Shown here: positions 62,439 through 64,000 of the stretch, one piece after another
Numbering within the stretch: the first letter of the stretch is position 1
Layout: every line of letters begins with the position of its first letter
The notes under the pieces: generated by a model
Databases searched by the model: none
What the model saw: the letters and a program-made list of their open reading frames with translations, nothing else
Told to the model about the DNA's origin: nothing
Assembly: GCA_017302105.1 (NCBI GenBank)
Contig: JAFLCS010000001.1
Location: 372,001-436,000 of the forward strand
Origin: Caulobacterales bacterium
Lineage (GTDB): Bacteria; Pseudomonadota; Alphaproteobacteria; Caulobacterales; Caulobacteraceae
Length of the DNA stretch: 64,000 bases
Reading direction: 5' to 3'
Program-made: the position numbers and the translations under genes

Positions 62439-64000
62439 CTATTCGGCCCGGAACTGGAGCTCGGCCAGGCGTGCATAGAGGCCGCCGGCCTTGACCAGGC
62501 TGGCGTGGGTGCCTTCCTCCACCACCCGACCCTCATCCATGACCACGATTCGGTTGGCCCGCTTCACCGTGGCCAGACGGTGCGCGATGACCAGGGTGGT
62601 GCGGGCGTCCATGGCGCGGTCCAGCGCCGCCTGGACCAGCCGTTCGTTCTCTGCGTCCAGCGCCGAGGTGGCCTCATCCAGCAACAGGATCGGAGCGTGA
62701 CGGACCAGGGCGCGGGCAATCGCCAGCCGCTGGCGCTGACCGCCCGAGAGGGACCGCCCGCGTTCGCCCAGCGGCTCGTCCAGTCCCCGGGGCAGGGCTT
62801 CAAGGAATCTCAGGGCCTGGGCTTCTTCCAGGGCCTGACGTACGGCGGCGTCATCGGCGTCGGGGCGTCCGAATCGGACATTCTCGGCCCCCGACCCAGA
62901 GAACAACGGGGCCTCCTGCGACACCCAGGCCAGACGGGCGCGGACCTCGGCAGGATCGGCCTGGCGAATATTGACGCCATCAATGCGGACTTCGCCCGCA
63001 TCAGGGTCGTAGAAGCGCAGCAACAGGCGGAACACCGTCGACTTGCCCGCTCCCGAGGGCCCGACCAGAGCGACCGTCTCGCCGGGCCGCACCTTGAGTG
63101 AGAACCCCTTCAGGGCCGGTAGATCGGGGCGTCCGGGATAGGCGAAATCAATATCGAGCAGCTCGGCCTCGCCGCGCGGCGGCTGGGGCAGGGCTGCAGG
63201 GGCATCGGGGGCGGCGACTTCGGGCTGCGCGTTCAACAGATCGCCGATGCGGGCCATGGCTCCGGACGCCTTCTGGACGTCACCCCAGCTTTCGCCCAGC
63301 GCTGCCACGGCCCCGGCCGCGAATACGGCCAGAAGCACGAACTGGATCAGTGCACCTTCGCTCATGCGGCCGTCGATGACGTCGCGGGCACCGAGCCAGA
63401 GCACCAGGGTGACCCCGCCGAACATGACCAGCACGATGGCGGCGGTCATGATGGCGCGCGCCGACATCCGCTTCAGGGAGGCCGCAAAGGCGCTATCCAC
63501 AGCGGTATCGAAGCGCCCGGCGGCGGCCTGCTCGCGCCCGAACGCCTGAACCGTCTCCAGTGCCTCGATATTTTCACCGGCAAAGCCCACCGCTTCGGCG
63601 AACCGGTCCTGCGATTGCACGGTCAGGCTGCGGACCCGCCGACCATAGAAGAACAGCGGTACGATCAGCAGAGGCACGATCAGCGCCACCAGTCCGGTCA
63701 GCTTCAGGCTGACGGCCGCCAGCATGATAACGGCCCCGATCAGCATCAGCACATTGCGCAGGGCATAGGAAATCGAGGTTGTCAGCAGGGTGTCGACAAT
63801 CTGGATGTCGGTTGTCAGGCGGCTCAGCACCTCGCCGGTGCGGATGCCGGACAGAAACTGCTGATCCAGCGACAGGACGTGACCAAAGACGGCCTGGCGC
63901 AGATCCGCCACCATCCGTTCGCCGGTCTTGGTCACATAGAAATATCGGCACGCCGTCACCACCGCGAGCCCCAGGGCATTCAGTCCCAGCCACAGGAACC
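62439..64000 (-). CDS. ABC transporter fused permease/ATP-binding protein, N-terminus beyond the window
   Basis: The frame is open to the right edge, so the first part of the permease domain is missing. What remains is over 500 residues: permease helices (NVLMLIGAVIMLAAVSLKLT, VALIVPLLIVPLFFYGRRVR), then the ATPase domain with Walker A GPSGAGKSTVFRLL, signature LSGGQRQRLAIARALV, Walker B LLLDEATSALD and the H-loop VIAHRLATV. MsbA/LmrA-type half-transporter, probably an exporter of lipids or drugs. The end is 4 bases from suhB, convergent. Confidence 0.93.
   Translation of the reverse strand, partial: FLWLGLNALGLAVVTACRYFYVTKTGERMVADLRQAVFGHVLSLDQQFLSGIRTGEVLSRLTTDIQIVDTLLTTSISYALRNVLMLIGAVIMLAAVSLKLTGLVALIVPLLIVPLFFYGRRVRSLTVQSQDRFAEAVGFAGENIEALETVQAFGREQAAAGRFDTAVDSAFAASLKRMSARAIMTAAIVLVMFGGVTLVLWLGARDVIDGRMSEGALIQFVLLAVFAAGAVAALGESWGDVQKASGAMARIGDLLNAQPEVAAPDAPAALPQPPRGEAELLDIDFAYPGRPDLPALKGFSLKVRPGETVALVGPSGAGKSTVFRLLLRFYDPDAGEVRIDGVNIRQADPAEVRARLAWVSQEAPLFSGSGAENVRFGRPDADDAAVRQALEEAQALRFLEALPRGLDEPLGERGRSLSGGQRQRLAIARALVRHAPILLLDEATSALDAENERLVQAALDRAMDARTTLVIAHRLATVKRANRIVVMDEGRVVEEGTHASLVKAGGLYARLAELQFRAE

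Noticed and set aside
1-64000. CRISPR array, rRNA genes, insertion sequences
   Set aside because: No regularly spaced repeats, no rRNA-like sequence and no transposase were recognised anywhere in the window.

Overview
The window reads as one contiguous piece of a high-GC alphaproteobacterial chromosome, most likely from Caulobacterales (Brevundimonas/Caulobacter type). The evidence is a gcrA cell-cycle regulator gene with DnaA-, CtrA- and GANTC-like sites upstream, a cytochrome c of CycM type, DUF1465 and DUF1192 genes, a zf-CHCC zinc-finger protein and dense, short-spaced coding. Nothing here fixes the species.

Layout. (a) 1-3.6 kb: end of an unknown gene, a pterin dehydratase/SDR pair, and a membrane protein that joins a two-helix channel-like head, nucleotide-binding (RCK/TrkA-N-like) folds and a RyR domain. 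(b) 4-14.9 kb: a large Csu-type (archaic) chaperone-usher pilus locus on the minus strand, with eight tandem spore-coat-U-like subunits, a chaperone, an usher and a probable tip protein; an extra subunit-like gene faces it, and a LuxR-type regulator lies upstream. (c) 15.37-31.42 kb: a genomic island of about 16 kb inserted in the 3' end of a tRNA-Arg(CCG) gene and bounded by 17-bp direct repeats. It carries a tyrosine integrase, excisionase-like protein, HUH-type Rep candidate with an origin-like non-coding tract, a PD-(D/E)XK nuclease, an XRE regulator, and a Type I restriction-modification operon (hsdM, small gene, hsdS, DUF4268, GIY-YIG/DUF4357, hsdR). (d) 31.5-52 kb: mostly core genes: ABC ATPase, gcrA, coaA-like kinase, quinone oxidoreductase, purD, L,D-transpeptidase-like protein, amidohydrolase, tRNA-Leu(CAA), M17 aminopeptidase, NlpC/P60 hydrolase, cytochrome c, kdsB-apaG, and a LytTR regulator divergent from a DUF2306 membrane protein. 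(e) 52-64 kb: bacterioferritin and its ferredoxin, a secreted beta-propeller protein, thiE, an orphan MASE1 histidine kinase next to cydAB and a tiny CydX-like subunit, efp, an inositol monophosphatase, and an ABC exporter cut by the window edge.

How the parts work together. The hsd genes form one translationally coupled operon (4-bp overlaps at most junctions) that reads from the tRNA side of the island toward its interior, so the island looks like a mobile defence cargo with its own integration/excision and perhaps replication functions. The pilus genes follow the order subunits, chaperone, usher, tip. The most original signals are the island with its Rep/origin module and accessory nucleases, the RyR-domain channel-like protein, the expanded pilin array, the gcrA control region, and a pair of direct repeats with LytTR-box geometry. 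Family names rest on motif recognition by eye; no database search was run.
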